Below are positions 16,699 through 24,393 of a DNA stretch of 46,332 nucleotides, in pieces. Made by a program: the position numbers and the translations under genes. How positions within the stretch are numbered: position 1 is the first letter of the stretch; each line of letters opens with the position of its first letter. Under the pieces are notes generated by a model. It worked only from the letters and a program-made list of their open reading frames with translations, made no database searches and had not been told where the DNA came from. This DNA is from Planctomycetota bacterium (GTDB lineage Bacteria > Planctomycetota > UBA8742 > JACQVU01 > JANLHZ01): positions 1-46,332 of the forward strand of contig JANLHZ010000070.1 in the NCBI GenBank assembly GCA_024653775.1. Direction: 5' to 3'.

Positions 16699-17844
16699 TT
16701 ATCGTGGCGAATATCTTCCACCAGTATTGTAGATATTGTTCGGGCCATCGGTGCCGCCCCAAACGATCATTTCCAATCCCGTCCACACGGCGGTATGGTT
16801 GCTTCTCGGCGTTGGCGCTCCGTCCAGCGAAAGCCGCGTCCAGGTATCGGAAACCGGGTCATACTCACCGCCATCGCCAAGCCGAGTGCGTTTGTCTTCC
16901 CCACCCCAAACGATCATTCTTGACCCGCTCCAAATTGCCGTGGCGAGTTTCCGCGGCGACGGAGCGTTTTTTGTAGAAATCGGTACCCACGAGTCTTTTT
17001 CCGGGTCATAAATTCCGCCATTGTTCAGGCAAGATAATTCGTTAGAACCGCCCCAGATCATCATCTTTGAACCCGTCCAAACCGCGTTGTGGCCCACTCT
17101 TCCGGTCGGAGCGCTTTCAGTCGATATCGAAGACCAGGTATCGCTTTCAGGATCGTATGCCCGGGAACTGTTTGGAAAATGACTAATGCCGGAGATCAAG
17201 CGTTCATCTCCACCCCAGAGTATCATTTTCGATCCTGTCCATATCGCGGTGAATAAAATCCTTGCAGGGGGCGCACTTTCGTTTGAAATGATTGTCCATA
17301 CGTCATTTTCCGGATCGTAAATTGAACCATCATTTAAAATACTACCGTCCCAACCTCCCCAGACGATCATTTTCGACCCTGTCCAAACGGCAGCAGGTGA
17401 ATGCCTAGGAGTGGGTGCATTTACCGTGGTGACTTCAGTCCACTCATCGGATTGTGGATTATAAATTCCACCAGTATTCAGGTGGGTTTTCTCGTTAAAA
17501 CCGCCCCAAATAATTAGTTTCGTCCCTGTCCAAACAACGGAATGATTATTCCTGCCGGAAGGAGCGTTGACAGAGGGTAACGCATTCCATAGATTTTTAT
17601 TTGGTTCATACCGCTCGCCATCACCAAAATAGCTTCCGTGGGAGTTGTTGCCCGACAAATCATCTCCTCCCCAGATAATCATCTCTGTGCCCGTCCAGAC
17701 CGCAGCGTGCCCACAACGTGGACTAGGTGCATCGTCATTCGATATCGCAGTCCAATCAGTTCTGCCTCGAAAAATAACGAGCAGGCAGGAAAGAACGATA
17801 ATCAAACCTACCCCGATCACTATCGCTATTGTCCTTGTGTTCAT
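16699..17844 (-). CDS. Membrane-anchored seven-repeat Kelch propeller protein
   Basis: This 381-residue protein has an N-terminal hydrophobic anchor (TIAIVIGVGLIIVLSCLLVI) followed by seven near-identical Kelch repeats. Each has the core HxAVWTGxxMIxWGG, spaced about 50 residues. Seven blades suffice for a closed beta-propeller. Each repeat pairs a 'YDPxxDxW' strand with the WGG strand. The repeats are very alike, which suggests recent internal duplication. The propeller would face the outside of the inner membrane. Its partner is unknown. It is the last gene of a three-gene leftward group inside island A and is AT-richer than the flanking genes. Confidence 0.85.
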   Translation of the reverse strand: MNTRTIAIVIGVGLIIVLSCLLVIFRGRTDWTAISNDDAPSPRCGHAAVWTGTEMIIWGGDDLSGNNSHGSYFGDGERYEPNKNLWNALPSVNAPSGRNNHSVVWTGTKLIIWGGFNEKTHLNTGGIYNPQSDEWTEVTTVNAPTPRHSPAAVWTGSKMIVWGGWDGSILNDGSIYDPENDVWTIISNESAPPARILFTAIWTGSKMILWGGDERLISGISHFPNSSRAYDPESDTWSSISTESAPTGRVGHNAVWTGSKMMIWGGSNELSCLNNGGIYDPEKDSWVPISTKNAPSPRKLATAIWSGSRMIVWGGEDKRTRLGDGGEYDPVSDTWTRLSLDGAPTPRSNHTAVWTGLEMIVWGGTDGPNNIYNTGGRYSPR

Positions 17845-17884
17845 CTAACGCATCTAACGCAAAGTTCAACAAAAGATACCGAAG

Positions 17885-19012
17885 CTATGGGCATCCAAAA
17901 TAATCTTTAGCCTGAGCAACCCCTTTATCTATCACTACTAGTGTCAAATCATCCAGCTTCCATTGCGCTGCCGTGTCCTCGGGTAAACGATTAAACGGGC
18001 GACTACCCAATCCTTCGTCGCCGATTTTAACTTGATACCAATTAACATGTTCAACATACATTTTTCTAGACCAGAAACCCCAACAACTTACTGTTTCGCA
18101 CACTTCTCCTTTGATCTTAATCCATAGATTGGCACCATAATTATTTATATTATATGCGTCAATGAGCTTGATTGTTTCCTTAAGGATTCCTGCAAAATCA
18201 AAGCTATATTCTTCTTCAAGCTCGTCAAGTTCCGTCTTTTCATCATCTGTCAAAAGATCACGAATAGTTTTCAGCCCAGCCTCGCCCAATAGTCGCTGAA
18301 GACCTAAATCTTCAACCCGTCGAGCATTTGTCCGTGCAACACCCTTGTTGTACAAAAACATGAGATAAGGGATCGCGCCAGTCAAAACCGCTTGTTCTTC
18401 CGGATTGACATCGAATTCCCTATGCGGTGTAATGCCTATATCAATTATTTCGCAACTCGATACTTTGCCAACAGGCGTGCATAAGTCTGGACAGCCTATT
18501 TTTGTACCCTTAAACGACTCCATCTGAAACACAGGCGATCTAAAAATACCTTCGCGTGTTCGCATTACGACGAATGCTTCCGGAGTCTCGGGCGTTGTTG
18601 GCAATTCAGTCAGACCTTGAAGAACAACGTTTCTTAGATTCTCCACCGGAATATCACCCATTCGATCCTCAAATTCGTCACGCAAACGCGCGATGAGATT
18701 GTCCGCAATCTCGGTTTGCAATTGCGTGGAGATTTGTCCGCCAAAGTCATCTGTTTTGAGTTCGAATTGTGCTGGATTCATTCGACTTCCATCAAATCCA
18801 TTGTTATTTATCGCGTTCAGCGCAGATGCCGGATTTTGTGAAAATGACGGAATCGACGGAGAAACCACGCGCGGATGGTCGTTTTCGGATGACAAGGTTC
18901 GCGTCGCGGAATTGCCATTACAACCGCAGTCGCGCAATACTTGTCCGTTCGCGAGTTTCAGCGGTCTTTTATCGCCCGTGAAGAAGCGGTATAGAAATTC
19001 TGAAAGACTCAT
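17885..19012 (-). CDS. Unknown protein of island A
   Basis: This 375-residue protein is not recognised. It begins MSLSEFLYRFFTGDKRPLKL and has a CGCNG pair near residue 30, a Ser/Asn/Pro-rich spacer, and a helical region. Further Cys residues lie at CPDLC and at CETVSCWGFW near the C-terminus, which may form disulphides or bind metal. No signal peptide or membrane segment is seen. AAGGAGAATGGC before the ATG is a strong ribosome-binding site. It lies 40 bases upstream of the Kelch gene and 32 bases downstream of the four-TM gene, so the three are likely co-transcribed. Confidence 0.7.
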   Translation of the reverse strand: MSLSEFLYRFFTGDKRPLKLANGQVLRDCGCNGNSATRTLSSENDHPRVVSPSIPSFSQNPASALNAINNNGFDGSRMNPAQFELKTDDFGGQISTQLQTEIADNLIARLRDEFEDRMGDIPVENLRNVVLQGLTELPTTPETPEAFVVMRTREGIFRSPVFQMESFKGTKIGCPDLCTPVGKVSSCEIIDIGITPHREFDVNPEEQAVLTGAIPYLMFLYNKGVARTNARRVEDLGLQRLLGEAGLKTIRDLLTDDEKTELDELEEEYSFDFAGILKETIKLIDAYNINNYGANLWIKIKGEVCETVSCWGFWSRKMYVEHVNWYQVKIGDEGLGSRPFNRLPEDTAAQWKLDDLTLVVIDKGVAQAKDYFGCP

Positions 19013-19044
19013 GCCATTCTCCTTCCGCTTTGTCGCTATCGAAA

Positions 19045-19533
19045 CTAGACTAGTTGCCCGCGAGCGTCCATCGACATAATCGCGATTGCGACCGCGCGGG
19101 CGCCCATACCGATAATCAGCAGTAGGAAGAGAATGACGGTGACGAATATCAAACCTCCGGATACATCTGGAATCGCGGTTTCAAGCGCGAGCGCGATGCC
19201 TAGCAAGATGATACCCACGAAATAGTACAGAGTAAAGAACCCCGATACAAAATCGCACATCATCGTTAGACCGAGGGATTTGATCACTCCCCATGCTTTT
19301 GGCTGCGACGACTGGAGCAGCGAGAGCGTTCCCGATCTCATCACCTGCGCGACCAGCAATCCGACGAAAGCGAGTGTCGCGATAAGCGCCTCGATGCCAT
19401 CAAAGATGATGAAGCCGAGAGGCGCGCCGGTGGGGAAGATCGTCAGAATGCCCGACCAGAATACGATGACAAGGATAGTGAAAGCGACGATCAGAATGAG
19501 TACGAAAGCGGAAATTACCTTTGATGCGTCCAT
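19045..19533 (-). CDS. Four-helix integral membrane protein of island A
   Basis: This 162-residue protein is almost entirely hydrophobic, with four predicted transmembrane segments: VISAFVLILIVAFTILVIVF, the IEALIATLAFVGLLVAQV segment, FFTLYYFVGIILLGIALAL and IFVTVILFLLLIIGM. The short loops contain few charges. I recognise no family. As first gene of the leftward trio it could be the membrane base for the Kelch protein or the unknown protein, which is inference from gene order. Confidence 0.65.
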   Translation of the reverse strand: MDASKVISAFVLILIVAFTILVIVFWSGILTIFPTGAPLGFIIFDGIEALIATLAFVGLLVAQVMRSGTLSLLQSSQPKAWGVIKSLGLTMMCDFVSGFFTLYYFVGIILLGIALALETAIPDVSGGLIFVTVILFLLLIIGMGARAVAIAIMSMDARGQLV

Positions 19534-19668
19534 ATAAATCTCCAGTTATCCGGTTAAAAACTGCTGATAATACGTGGTGAAGTATCAGATTATTATACGA
19601 CTGCCGTAGACGATTACAAGTACGATTTGTTTTTTTTTTAAACGTAACGCCCTTCCCCCTCACGTGTG

Positions 19669-19740
19669 AAGGAGAACGATCACGCGCTCGACGCGTTACG
19701 ATACCTGCTGATGACGCTGCACCAGCGCGGGAAACTCTGA
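19669..19740 (+). repeat. Right copy of duplicated terL 3' end (island A boundary)
   Basis: These 72 bases encode the same 23 residues and stop as the end of terL (KENDHALDALRY...). They differ from it at ten positions, all silent or within the stop codon. No further terL sequence precedes it. It marks the far boundary of island A. Confidence 0.85.
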
Positions 19741-19817
19741 GGGAATTAGGAATGGATGGATGCCGGTAGAACTCAGATAATTCACCAACTCAATTGGCTT
19801 CAATTAAGGGGAGAAAC

Positions 19818-19943
19818 ATGGAAAGTGAAAATCCGATCAGGGACAAGAGCTACGCTTTTTCGATTCGCATAGTCAACTTGTATCTGCACATAAAAAAGAA
19901 ACTGAAGGTGTTTTCACTAAGGACGCGCGTCAAAATAAGTTGA
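19818..19943 (+). pseudogene. Four-helix-bundle (23S rRNA IVP/Avd-like) protein, N-terminal fragment cut by a MITE
   Basis: A strong ribosome-binding site (AAGGGGAGAAAC) precedes an ATG and a reading frame beginning MESENPIRDKSYAFSIRIVN. This matches the N-terminal helix of the four-helix-bundle proteins of the 23S rRNA intervening-sequence/Avd group (typically ~120 aa, 'NPI-x-KSYAFALRIVxLY'). After about 36 residues the frame enters the end of the MITE-like repeat copy 4 at 19924 and stops in it. No continuation of the family is visible beyond the repeat. The frame is too short to be a full protein. Confidence 0.7.
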
Positions 19944-20116
19944 CGTTTTCACATCACATCTTCACGCCATCTTCGTTCCGCCCTCGGTCGCCCCACAACA
20001 TCGAGGTAATGGCTCAACGGAACTATAGCTACGACTGCCGTTTGACTCACTCGCGCAATGCGAACATGACGCAAACTCGATCGCTATTTTGTACAATTTA
20101 TTTTTTTGAGCCTCCT
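19924..20116 (-). mobile_element. MITE-like repeat, core family copy 4 with mismatched ends
   Basis: This is the same core as the other copies, in reverse orientation. The left end is of the CGTCAAAATAAGTTG type (as in copy 3), while the right end is of the TTTGAGCCTCCT type (as in copy 5). The element therefore joins two different end types. It interrupts a four-helix-bundle protein gene. Confidence 0.8.
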
Positions 20117-20154
20117 AAGCAATTCTCTGGCGCGGAATTTCGTAATAGTCAGCG

Positions 20155-20190
20155 ATTTCACTTCTGCGTTCTGACTTCTGACTTCTAACT
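20155..20190. repeat. Heptanucleotide array TTCTGAC
   Basis: The array has two exact TTCTGAC units flanked by the variants TTCTGCG and TTCTAAC, directly before fusA. With the rest of 19534-20218 (terL remnant, gene fragment, MITE copy) this fills the 685-base gap upstream of fusA. Confidence 0.6.
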
Positions 20191-20218
20191 TTGGTTCGTT
20201 CGTGATAAAGTTTCGCGA

Positions 20219-22294
20219 ATGACGCTCGACCTCGAACTAGTCAGGAACATCGGAATCATCGCCCACATCGACGCCGGGAAGACGACGACGACGGAGCGGA
20301 TTCTGTATTACACCGGACGGGAGTACCGCCTCGGCAGCGTCGACGATGGGAACACGACGACCGACTTCATTCCCGAAGAGCAGGAGCGCGGCATAACGAT
20401 AAAAGCCGCGGCGGTGACGACGTTCTGGGAACTCGAAAACAAGAAGTATCAGATCAACATCATCGATACGCCGGGGCACGTGGACTTCACCGCGGAGGTC
20501 GAACGCAGCCTGCGCGCGCTCGACGGCGCCATCGGCGTATTCTGCGCCCGCAGCGGCGTCGAAGCGCAGTCGGAAACCGTCTGGCGTCAGGCGCAGCGAT
20601 ACAAAGTCCCGAGGATCGCGTTCATCAACAAGATGGACCGCGCGGGCGCGAATTTCGAAAAGGTCGTCAGCGCGATCCGCACAAGGCTGAAGTCGGTGCC
20701 GCTCGTCATCGAGCTTCCCGTAGGCGCCGAGGACGACTTCGACGGAACTATCGATCTCATTACGATGAAATGGCTCTCCTACAAGAAGCAGGAGGACGGC
20801 AAGGTTGTCGTCGAGAATGACATACCGGCGAACCTCGTCGAGGAGGCGCAGATTCAGCGCGAGCTTATGCTCGACGAACTCGCGAGCCATTCGAGCGACG
20901 AGTTCGCGGAAGCGTGCCTCGATGGCGCGCCGACCGCGGATCAGATTTACAAAGCCCTACGCGAGGCGGTACTCGCGAATAGTCTCGTGCCCGTCCTATG
21001 CGGCGCGAGCCTTCGAAACATGGGCGTGCAGCCGCTTATCGACGCGGTGTGCCGATACCTGCCGTCGCCGCTGGACCTGCCGCCGGTTACGGGACGCGAT
21101 CCGGACGACGATTCGAAGGTGCTCACTCGCTCGACGAAAACGACGGAGCCGGCGTCGGCGCTCGCGTTCAAGACGGTCTGCGACGAGTTCAAGGACTACA
21201 CGTTCCTCCGCGTCTACTCGGGCGACATCGAGCGCGGGCAGAGCGTTATGAACACGCGCACGGGTAAGCGCGAACGTCTGAACCAGCTCGGAAGGATTTA
21301 CGCGGACAAGTTCGAACCCGTCGATAAACTCGAAGCCGGCGACATTGGCGCGGTCATCGGACTGCGCGACACCGTCACGGGAGACACCCTTTGCGATGAC
21401 AAACACCAGATCGTGCTCGAGCGCATCAAGTTTCCGGAGCCGGTCGTCGCGGTGAAGATCGAGCCGAAGACGAGCGCCGACCGCACGCGACTCGAGACGG
21501 TGCTCTCGAAGATGTCGAAGGAGGATCCGACGTTCATCACGAAGATCGACCCCGACACGGGAGAGACGATCATCAGCGGGATGGGCGAGTTGCATTTGCA
21601 GGTCACGCTCGATAGGATGCTGCGCGAGTTCAAGGTCGGCGCGGACGTCGGCAAGCCGTCGGTGGCGTTCAAGGAGTCGATCTTCGCGAAGATCGAGGAA
21701 GAGGCGATTTTCGAGCGCGAGACGACCACAAAGAATCTGTACGCGGGGATTCGAGTCCGGCTCGATCATAACGAAGACGTGGTGCAGCCCACGGTGGTGA
21801 TGGGCGACGTTCCGCCTGACCAGATTCCGAAGAACTTCCTGCCCGCCGTGAAGCGCGCCGTCGAGGCGGCGCTTTCGGGCGGCGGACGCGCAGGCTTCCC
21901 GATGATCCACATCAAAGCGACCGTCCTCGGCGGCAAGTACCGCCCCGAGGAAAGCACCGACGTCGCGTACGAAGCCGCCGCGGCGATGGCGGTAAACCGC
22001 GCGATCAATGAGGGCAAGATGCATCTCCTCTGGCCGATAATGAAGTTCGACATTCAGACGCCGGAGGATTACTTCGGTCCGATATCGAGCGACTTGAACG
22101 GACGTCGCGCACTGATCGAGCACACGGAAACCCTTGAAGGAATGACCCGCATCACGGGGCTTGTCCCGATAAGCGAAATGTTCGGCTACGCGAACGCGAT
22201 CCGCGGGCTGTCGCAGGGTCGCGCGGGGTATTCGCTCGAAATCGCGAAGTACGACCGCACGCCGCCCGAGGTCGAGGCGAAGTACTATCTGTGA
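20219..22294 (+). CDS. fusA: Translation elongation factor G (variant form)
   Basis: EF-G is the GTPase that moves tRNAs and mRNA on the ribosome. All GTPase motifs are present: AHIDAGKT (G1), RGITI (switch region, G2), DTPGHVDF (G3) and NKMDR (G4). Domain II to V features such as GMGELHLQVTLDRMLREF follow. The switch I segment reads YRLGSVDDGNTTTDF rather than the usual IGEVHEGxATMDW. That is like the second EF-G form found in planctomycetes, spirochaetes and relatives, so a conventional paralogue may exist elsewhere. The length of 691 aa is normal. It is not in a str operon. Its last 18 codons recur at 24211-24264. Confidence 0.93.
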   Translation: MTLDLELVRNIGIIAHIDAGKTTTTERILYYTGREYRLGSVDDGNTTTDFIPEEQERGITIKAAAVTTFWELENKKYQINIIDTPGHVDFTAEVERSLRALDGAIGVFCARSGVEAQSETVWRQAQRYKVPRIAFINKMDRAGANFEKVVSAIRTRLKSVPLVIELPVGAEDDFDGTIDLITMKWLSYKKQEDGKVVVENDIPANLVEEAQIQRELMLDELASHSSDEFAEACLDGAPTADQIYKALREAVLANSLVPVLCGASLRNMGVQPLIDAVCRYLPSPLDLPPVTGRDPDDDSKVLTRSTKTTEPASALAFKTVCDEFKDYTFLRVYSGDIERGQSVMNTRTGKRERLNQLGRIYADKFEPVDKLEAGDIGAVIGLRDTVTGDTLCDDKHQIVLERIKFPEPVVAVKIEPKTSADRTRLETVLSKMSKEDPTFITKIDPDTGETIISGMGELHLQVTLDRMLREFKVGADVGKPSVAFKESIFAKIEEEAIFERETTTKNLYAGIRVRLDHNEDVVQPTVVMGDVPPDQIPKNFLPAVKRAVEAALSGGGRAGFPMIHIKATVLGGKYRPEESTDVAYEAAAAMAVNRAINEGKMHLLWPIMKFDIQTPEDYFGPISSDLNGRRALIEHTETLEGMTRITGLVPISEMFGYANAIRGLSQGRAGYSLEIAKYDRTPPEVEAKYYL
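22241..22294 (+). repeat. Left copy of duplicated fusA 3' end (island B boundary)
   Basis: The last 18 codons of fusA including the stop match 24211-24264 at 47 of 54 bases. The two copies are direct repeats enclosing the TIGR04255 operon. Confidence 0.85.
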
Positions 22295-22368
22295 GTTGTT
22301 AATATTCTTGGAATTTGAATCGCCGGGAAGTTATTATTCCTTTGTCCAATGATTCGAGCGATAAACGT

Positions 22369-23208
22369 ATGACTGATGCGCCGGATAACAATTCACCTGC
22401 CGTAGGTTCAGAAAACTATCCTCTGGTTGAAACGATTCTTGGATTCCAGTTCGAGCCCGTTCAAGAGTTCCGTAGCGCTCACCACGGATTATTCTGGGAG
22501 CACATTGGAAGAGACAAGTGGCCGATCTGCAATGAAAAACAAGCATCGTTGCCACAAAGAGAAATGTTCTCGGAACCACCGTGGCTATCCAGCATTTTGT
22601 CTCTTCAAGTGAGTCAAAAACCTGAAGTCAGAACGCTTTTTTTCAGCTCAGAAAAGGACAGGGCAATTCAAATTCAGAACGGTCAATTGCTTTACAACTG
22701 GAGAAAAACATCTGGACCGGTTTATCCCAGATTCGAGAAACTAAAAAGCGAGTTCATGGGATTCGTCGATTCTTTATTCGAATTTTTTAAGGTTGAAAAC
22801 TTCATAACAAAAATCACTCAGTGGGAGTTTTCGTACGTCAATCACGTCGAAAAGGGAACCGCTTGGAAGGACAAAACGGGATGGGGAAACGTCTTCGGGC
22901 ACATGTCAGGATTAACGGAAGTGTCTGACGATGTGGCTATCGACGGCGTTGCGTCAGAGTGGCATTACGAGATAAAGCCTGAAATTGGTCGAGTACACGC
23001 GTCGATAAGAAACGGTAAAATAGGCGATACGGAAAGTGCGAAGGAAGTATTGCTGTTACACTTGACCGGAAGGGGATCATTAAACCTCGACGTTGAAAAA
23101 CGAAGCGACTTGCTAAAGTCGCTTGAGCTTGGGCATGACGCGGTCGTCAAAGTTTTTAAGAAACTGGCAACGACAAAGGCATTAAAAGAATGGGGGATCG
23201 ATCCATGA
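22369..23208 (+). CDS. TIGR04255 family protein
   Basis: This protein of about 280 residues has the layout of the 'sporadically distributed' TIGR04255 family. An N-terminal YPLVETILGFQFEPVQEFRS strand-rich start is followed by RDKWPI..., then a region where strands pair around LLYNWRKTSGPVYPRFEKL. A central conserved FITKITQWEFSYVNHVEKG follows, with a C-terminal helix. No enzymatic motif is seen. Family members are patchily distributed and of unknown role. The ATG at 22369 is preferred over the TTG at 22315. Its stop overlaps the next ATG by four bases (ATGA), so the two are translationally coupled. Visibly AT-richer than fusA. Confidence 0.8.
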   Translation: MTDAPDNNSPAVGSENYPLVETILGFQFEPVQEFRSAHHGLFWEHIGRDKWPICNEKQASLPQREMFSEPPWLSSILSLQVSQKPEVRTLFFSSEKDRAIQIQNGQLLYNWRKTSGPVYPRFEKLKSEFMGFVDSLFEFFKVENFITKITQWEFSYVNHVEKGTAWKDKTGWGNVFGHMSGLTEVSDDVAIDGVASEWHYEIKPEIGRVHASIRNGKIGDTESAKEVLLLHLTGRGSLNLDVEKRSDLLKSLELGHDAVVKVFKKLATTKALKEWGIDP

Positions 23209-23699
23209 TTTCACAACTACTGATTCCGTGTTCACAAAGTCCTGGGTTGTTCTTTGATTTTTTAAGCAATGCATCGCTTGGTTCTAGTTGCGATCACGTA
23301 TTTTATGGAAATATTCGATGTCAGGATTTTTTGAACTCGAATTTTGTCTCAGACGACGAAATATGGAAGCGATTCATTTTGAAGATAGAAGGTTGGATCG
23401 AATGTCCGTCGAAACTCGATGATGAAGATTTCGAAGCGCCTTCAATTCGCTCTCTCGATAAGAGTTTGGTACTCGCGTTGGCTATGAGAAACAATGGTCT
23501 ACCGCCACCTTCTATAGTTTCTCCTAATGGCGAAGGAGGCGTTATCTTTGAACGCTCAGAAAAGCCGTTTCACACCATTATCGAAATCGAGGCCGATACG
23601 AGTATAGAAGTCATGATTTTCAAAAACGGCAAACTACTACCGGACGAAAATCTGGAAGTGGTTCAGGCGAAAACAAATCTATCTATAGTTGTGGCGTAA
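23205..23699 (+). CDS. Unknown protein, second gene of the TIGR04255 operon
   Basis: This protein of about 164 residues is coupled to the preceding gene by an ATGA overlap. It has no signal peptide or transmembrane helix. The first half is mixed helix/strand (LIPCSQSPGLFFDFLSNASL). The second half contains PPPSIVSPNGEGGVIFERSE followed by alternating beta strands, ending in a beta-rich tail. I do not recognise it. The gene order in a coupled operon suggests that it works with the TIGR04255 protein. Confidence 0.6.
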   Translation: MISQLLIPCSQSPGLFFDFLSNASLGSSCDHVFYGNIRCQDFLNSNFVSDDEIWKRFILKIEGWIECPSKLDDEDFEAPSIRSLDKSLVLALAMRNNGLPPPSIVSPNGEGGVIFERSEKPFHTIIEIEADTSIEVMIFKNGKLLPDENLEVVQAKTNLSIVVA

Positions 23700-23704
23700 T
23701 ATGA

Positions 23705-24160
23705 ATGGCGGGGTTAGAACCACACGAGATTGTATACAGAAGACTCCCATTTGAGTTGTTCGAGCCTTCAACGAATACGGTCACGATACGTGGCTTTCAC
23801 CCGATTGAAAATGATACCTATGGAATTTCGCTATACAGATCGAAATTTTGTACCGCGACAGAAGTCGGAAGCTGGGGTCGTCGCGCGGACAAAGAATATT
23901 GGGTCGCTGAATTGATCGTTTCCGATATACTTTCGCTTGGATTAACCGTTGAAGTAGATGACCCGGAAGATCCAAGACACGTTCAGATACCTGAGCTTCG
24001 ACGTTTTCCGGAGTTGAAATTGAGCAAGGGCGACCTACGCAAAAAAAAGATTGAACGTGCTTTAGCTGAATACGAGCGAGGTCTTGCTGGAATTGTGAAA
24101 TGCGTTCACCCCGCTGTGAATGGAGGCGTACTTATACCTCCGTTCCAATACGAACCATAG
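23705..24160 (+). CDS. Unknown protein, third gene of the TIGR04255 operon
   Basis: This 151-residue protein starts five bases after the stop of the previous gene. It is rich in charged residues. The first ~75 residues look like a compact beta fold with a possible Arg/Asp site (GFHPIENDTYGISLYRSKFC). A tail with KKKIERALAEYERGLAG forms a predicted helix. No known family is recognised. The coding is AT-rich like the rest of the operon, and the gene ends 50 bases before the fusA-tail remnant. Confidence 0.6.
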   Translation: MAGLEPHEIVYRRLPFELFEPSTNTVTIRGFHPIENDTYGISLYRSKFCTATEVGSWGRRADKEYWVAELIVSDILSLGLTVEVDDPEDPRHVQIPELRRFPELKLSKGDLRKKKIERALAEYERGLAGIVKCVHPAVNGGVLIPPFQYEP

Positions 24161-24210
24161 TCCGTTGCGAGCTTCTGCTGACTTTCGCATCAGCGATCCT
24201 CACCAATTGA

Positions 24211-24264
24211 ATCGCGAAATACGACCGCACGCCTCCAGAGGTCGAAACGATATACTATCTGTGA
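24211..24264 (+). repeat. Right copy of duplicated fusA 3' end (island B boundary)
   Basis: Eighteen codons plus stop reproduce the end of fusA (IAKYDRTPPEVE...YYL). Seven of 54 bases differ, four of them silent. No other fusA sequence surrounds it, so it is a displaced tail. It lies within the gap 24161-24393 that precedes the VIT/VWA gene. Confidence 0.85.
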
Positions 24265-24393
24265 GCCGATTTCGCCTCCGCCGAAAATTCGACTGCGAAA
24301 ATTTTCAAAATTCGTGGAACGTTTTCGCGAGGTCGCCGTCTTCATAGCGGGGATGATCTTCCCTGCCCCTTTCACGCTTTGAGGAGAACCACG

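Noticed and set aside
20996-22123. 375-codon minus-strand frame opposite fusA
   Set aside because: It has a His/Arg-rich composition and lies antisense to a full EF-G.
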